From positions 1 to 8,272 of the forward strand of contig QNCV01000097.1 of the NCBI GenBank assembly GCA_003645845.1: a stretch of DNA of 8,272 nt, read 5' to 3'. Shown in pieces: positions 6,276 to 8,272 of this stretch. The position numbers and the translations under genes were made by a program. The notes under the pieces were generated by a model. It worked only from the letters and a program-made list of their open reading frames with translations, was not told the DNA's origin and searched no databases. The DNA comes from Fidelibacterota bacterium. Lineage in GTDB: Bacteria; Fidelibacterota; UBA2242. How positions within the stretch are numbered: the first letter of the stretch is position 1; each line of letters begins with the position of its first letter.

Positions 6276-6310
6276 AAAAAACAAAAAGCCCGGAGTTTTT
6301 ACTCCGGGCC
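6276..6310 (-). terminator. Intrinsic terminator of the GldG-like/DUF4340 operon
   Basis: GCCCGGAGT (6288-6296) and ACTCCGGGC (6301-6309) form a perfect 9-bp GC-rich stem with a 4-nt loop. On the minus strand it is followed by TTTTTGTTTTTT (plus 6276-6287), the classic form. It lies about 55 nt after the DUF4340 stop codon. The flanking A and T bases make it partly bidirectional (CCTTTG on the plus side), but the long T-run marks the minus strand. It separates the transporter operon from cassette A. Confidence 0.92.
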
Positions 6311-6324
6311 TTTGCATATCACAA

Positions 6325-6347
6325 ACTGCGGAGCAGATTCCCGCAGT
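6325..6347. repeat. Small inverted repeat in the 3' UTR of the transporter operon
   Basis: ACTGCGG (6325-6331) and CCGCAGT (6341-6347) are exact 7-bp reverse complements around a 9-nt loop. It lies between the DUF4340 stop (6366) and the terminator. It may add a second 3' hairpin, or may be chance. Confidence 0.35.
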
Positions 6348-6365
6348 CAGCAGACAGAATCATTA

Positions 6366-6884
6366 TTATCGCCAGAAAGATGCTCGCTCAGAAGCATAAC
6401 TGAGCATATTTTTCTGGCTTGAATAGACTTTCGGATCGTCGGGATAGCGGATGTAGTTTTGCGACCAGTTGGCCTTTGAACGACCCAGATAGATCGTCCC
6501 CAGAACGAACTCGCCTTTTTTCAGTTCAACCTTGAGGCCTTTCGTATCCGAAACATTATACTGATCGTATTTGTCCGGATTCTTGGTCACAAAACCGGTC
6601 TTTTTCGCATTGACGACATTTTTGAAAAAGTTCTCGATTCTGTAATCCTTCACAGTGCCGGTATCGGGTTCCGCAAAGACCCAGGTCGTATCGGCCTTCA
6701 GCAATGTCACAGATACCGTGTCCTTGCTGACGGTAAAAGCATTGACATCTTCGACATTGACATCGAAAACTCTGCTGACATTCGGCTGATAACGCCTATT
6801 CTTAAGTGATACAACCAGCAGCAACAGAACAGCTATAACCAGCAGAATAATATACTTTGACCACGGATTTTGTTTCTTAGCCAT
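6366..6884 (-). CDS. DUF4340-type single-pass membrane protein, short form
   Basis: 172 aa. I place the start at ATG 6882-6884, preceded by GGAGGG (6890-6895) 5 nt upstream; it overlaps the end of the GldG-like gene by 8 nt, so translation is probably coupled. A longer version from 6947 would add residues that only read through the neighbour's coding sequence. Residues 1-11 are basic and hydrophilic (M-A-K-K-Q-N-P-W-S-K), followed by a membrane segment at about 12-27 (I-I-L-L-V-I-A-V-L-L-L-L-V-V), then a soluble domain, presumably periplasmic. V-F-D-V-N-V-E-D-V-N-A-F-T-V, W-V-F-A-E-P, the K-D-Y-R-I-E-N-F-F segment, and Y-N-V-S-D-T-K-G-L-K-V-E-L with G-T-I-Y-L-G-R match the pattern of DUF4340 proteins. 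These often sit beside GldG-like proteins in ABC-2 type transporter operons. Many family members are longer; this one stops right after S-F-W-R, so it may be truncated or a short subtype. Confidence 0.75.
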   Translation of the reverse strand: MAKKQNPWSKYIILLVIAVLLLLVVSLKNRRYQPNVSRVFDVNVEDVNAFTVSKDTVSVTLLKADTTWVFAEPDTGTVKDYRIENFFKNVVNAKKTGFVTKNPDKYDQYNVSDTKGLKVELKKGEFVLGTIYLGRSKANWSQNYIRYPDDPKVYSSQKNMLSYASERASFWR

Positions 6885-8272
6885 AGAGACCCTCCAGCAA
6901 TTTGCGTTTATTGACATTACTTCTCCAGCGCAACAGACCGAATACAATCACCAGCAGAGCCGGTAGAATGATATTCAACCATTTCCAGAAATGCCGGGCG
7001 CCGTCCGATAATTGGTCCAGAGGACGGGCAGTTACCGTCCGTGATCGGATTTCCACCAGTTCCTTATCCCCCGACAGATAGTCTATACTGTTCAGAATAA
7101 AATCGGTATTTTCCGGGATACCGGCAGCGCGATTGTCGTTGAAAAACTGGTTGTCAGCAATCAGCAGAATCTGTCCGTTGTCACCGGTCCCAATGAATTT
7201 ATCTTTTTTGTTATACTCCGGATTGTCAGCAAAATAACTATTAAAGGGAGCTTCCACCAGACAGGCAATCGCTTTGGATTTCAGCGGGAAGGAGACCATG
7301 GCGGGATTGTTCATTTGAGAACTGGGAATATGCGGAGAAATGTTATAACCCTCGACCATATTGTATTGCCCGTAAGGCGTCATCTGCGGCACCATTCCGG
7401 GAGAAATCGCGCCGGTTTTTTTCGATGTCATCATTAATGCCGTAAACTGTACGGTTGAATCGGCCGGCGCAACTTCATTTACGAAAAATGCCCTTACCTG
7501 TTCGAGATTTTTCACAATCAGGTTCTCCGGATCAAATTTCTGAATCAACGGAAAGGCCGGATAATCCACCGCGTTACTGAAGGAGAAGAAACCCCGGCGC
7601 TGCTGAATTGAAATCTGTCCGCAATTGGCATCAACCAGCATATCGGAACCAATGGAAATTCCGTAATTTTCGTAAAAATCAAAGATATTCGACTTAATCT
7701 CCGAAGCATATCCTTCCTGCAAATGAGCCACCTGATGCGACTGGCCGACAAAGAGTTTCCCGCCCCGCATAAGGAACTGATCCAGATTATACAGTTGATC
7801 CAGCGCAACAGTGTCCTGGAATCCATTCATTACCAGTATATCGATATCCTCCGGCACAGCTGAATTCAGCGACACCGAGCGAACATTGTATGTCTGGCGC
7901 AGACGTTCCTGTAGTTTCGATGTTGAAATATCCTTACTATCGGACGAAACAATCCCGATCGTTTTCATATCGGTTTCCGCCAGTTTCTTAATGGCCGCGG
8001 TGATTGTATATTCCAGTCCTTCATCGGTATTAATTGCCGGAATTGTCTCTTTCTTGTCGTTGTAAAGCAGCACCATGCCCATATAGATATTCTTAATCTC
8101 CAGTTTATCATTCTCAATAACCTGGGCCTGCATGGGCGGAATACCGTAACTCCGGGCTTCGGCCTGAGCATCGGAATTATCATCGGGCGAAATAAACTCG
8201 AAATGAAACCGACCTTTGGAATAAGCTTCATACTCTTCCAGCAAATCCTGCAGATATCGGCGGGAATTAGCC
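6877..8272 (-). CDS. GldG-like ABC transporter auxiliary protein (5' end outside the window)
   Basis: The frame is open to the window edge: 464 residues are visible and the N-terminus is missing. The TTG at 8244 is not a likely start, because the sequence upstream (A-N-S-R-R-Y-L-Q-D) continues the family pattern. The first 60 visible residues match the GldG/ABC-auxiliary family: L-L-E-E-Y-E-A-Y-S, F-E-F-I-S-P-D-D, Y-G-I-P-P, I-Y-M-G-M-V-L-L-Y, L-E-Y-T-I-T-A-A-I-K-K-L. A Rossmann-like middle follows (I-D-I-L-V-M-N-G-F near 140, L-F-V-G-Q-S-H-Q). The C-terminus has a membrane helix at about 430-447 (L-P-A-L-L-V-I-V-F-G-L-L) and a basic tail, R-W-R-S-N. In Bacteroidota gldA, gldF and gldG encode an ABC transporter linked to gliding; in other FCB bacteria such proteins serve undefined ABC-2 exporters. 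An ATPase and a permease are expected upstream of 8272. The symbol is withheld because gliding cannot be shown. Confidence 0.85.
   Translation of the reverse strand, partial: ANSRRYLQDLLEEYEAYSKGRFHFEFISPDDNSDAQAEARSYGIPPMQAQVIENDKLEIKNIYMGMVLLYNDKKETIPAINTDEGLEYTITAAIKKLAETDMKTIGIVSSDSKDISTSKLQERLRQTYNVRSVSLNSAVPEDIDILVMNGFQDTVALDQLYNLDQFLMRGGKLFVGQSHQVAHLQEGYASEIKSNIFDFYENYGISIGSDMLVDANCGQISIQQRRGFFSFSNAVDYPAFPLIQKFDPENLIVKNLEQVRAFFVNEVAPADSTVQFTALMMTSKKTGAISPGMVPQMTPYGQYNMVEGYNISPHIPSSQMNNPAMVSFPLKSKAIACLVEAPFNSYFADNPEYNKKDKFIGTGDNGQILLIADNQFFNDNRAAGIPENTDFILNSIDYLSGDKELVEIRSRTVTARPLDQLSDGARHFWKWLNIILPALLVIVFGLLRWRSNVNKRKLLEGLYG

Noticed and set aside
1..8272. tRNA or rRNA genes, CRISPR array, insertion sequence or prophage
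   Set aside because: I found no cloverleaf-like or rRNA sequence, no regularly spaced repeats, no transposase or integrase reading frame, and no terminal inverted repeats enclosing the cassettes.

Overview
The window looks like chromosomal DNA from a bacterium of the FCB superphylum (Bacteroidota relatives such as Zixibacteria, Marinimicrobia or Cloacimonadota). This is inferred from three protein types seen together: secreted proteins ending in a type-A (FlgD/Ig-like) sorting domain of the type IX secretion system, lipoproteins with the tail C-P-D-S-P-T-N-P followed by a PQQ-like beta-propeller, and a GldG-like ABC-transporter auxiliary protein beside a DUF4340 protein. I cannot fix the phylum from the sequence alone. 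Every supported gene lies on the minus strand, so transcription runs from high to low coordinates.

Layout in transcription order: (1) 8272-6366 is the end of an ABC-transporter operon: a GldG-like protein cut by the window edge, overlapping by 8 nt a short DUF4340-type membrane protein, then a strong intrinsic terminator (6276-6310). (2) 6136-3583 is cassette A: promoter, about 105-nt leader with a hairpin, a 414-aa propeller lipoprotein, and 15 nt later a 383-aa secreted protein with a sorting domain. (3) 3524-632 is cassette B, a diverged tandem copy of A: homologous leader, a 412-aa propeller lipoprotein, and, overlapping it by 22 nt, a secreted two-FN3 protein whose frame carries one internal TAG at codon 63. 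(4) 631-309 is an intergenic stretch with two hairpins. (5) 308-1 is the start of a further exported protein, perhaps an outer-membrane barrel, leaving the window.

The most interesting part is the pair of tandem cassettes. Each couples a lipid-anchored beta-propeller to a secreted FN3/sorting-domain partner. The leaders and the first 60 residues of the two lipoproteins are nearly identical (53/60 residues; a 52-bp identical run), after which the propellers diverge abruptly. Base composition follows this pattern: the conserved lipoprotein head and the sorting-domain tails are GC-rich (about 55-65 % in sampled lines), while the variable middles are AT-rich (about 23-27 % in sampled lines). This suggests a modular, diversifying family of surface proteins, but the function is unknown. 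The TAG in cassette B aligns with a Tyr codon in cassette A's partner, so the simplest reading is a recent nonsense mutation; readthrough is a less likely alternative.
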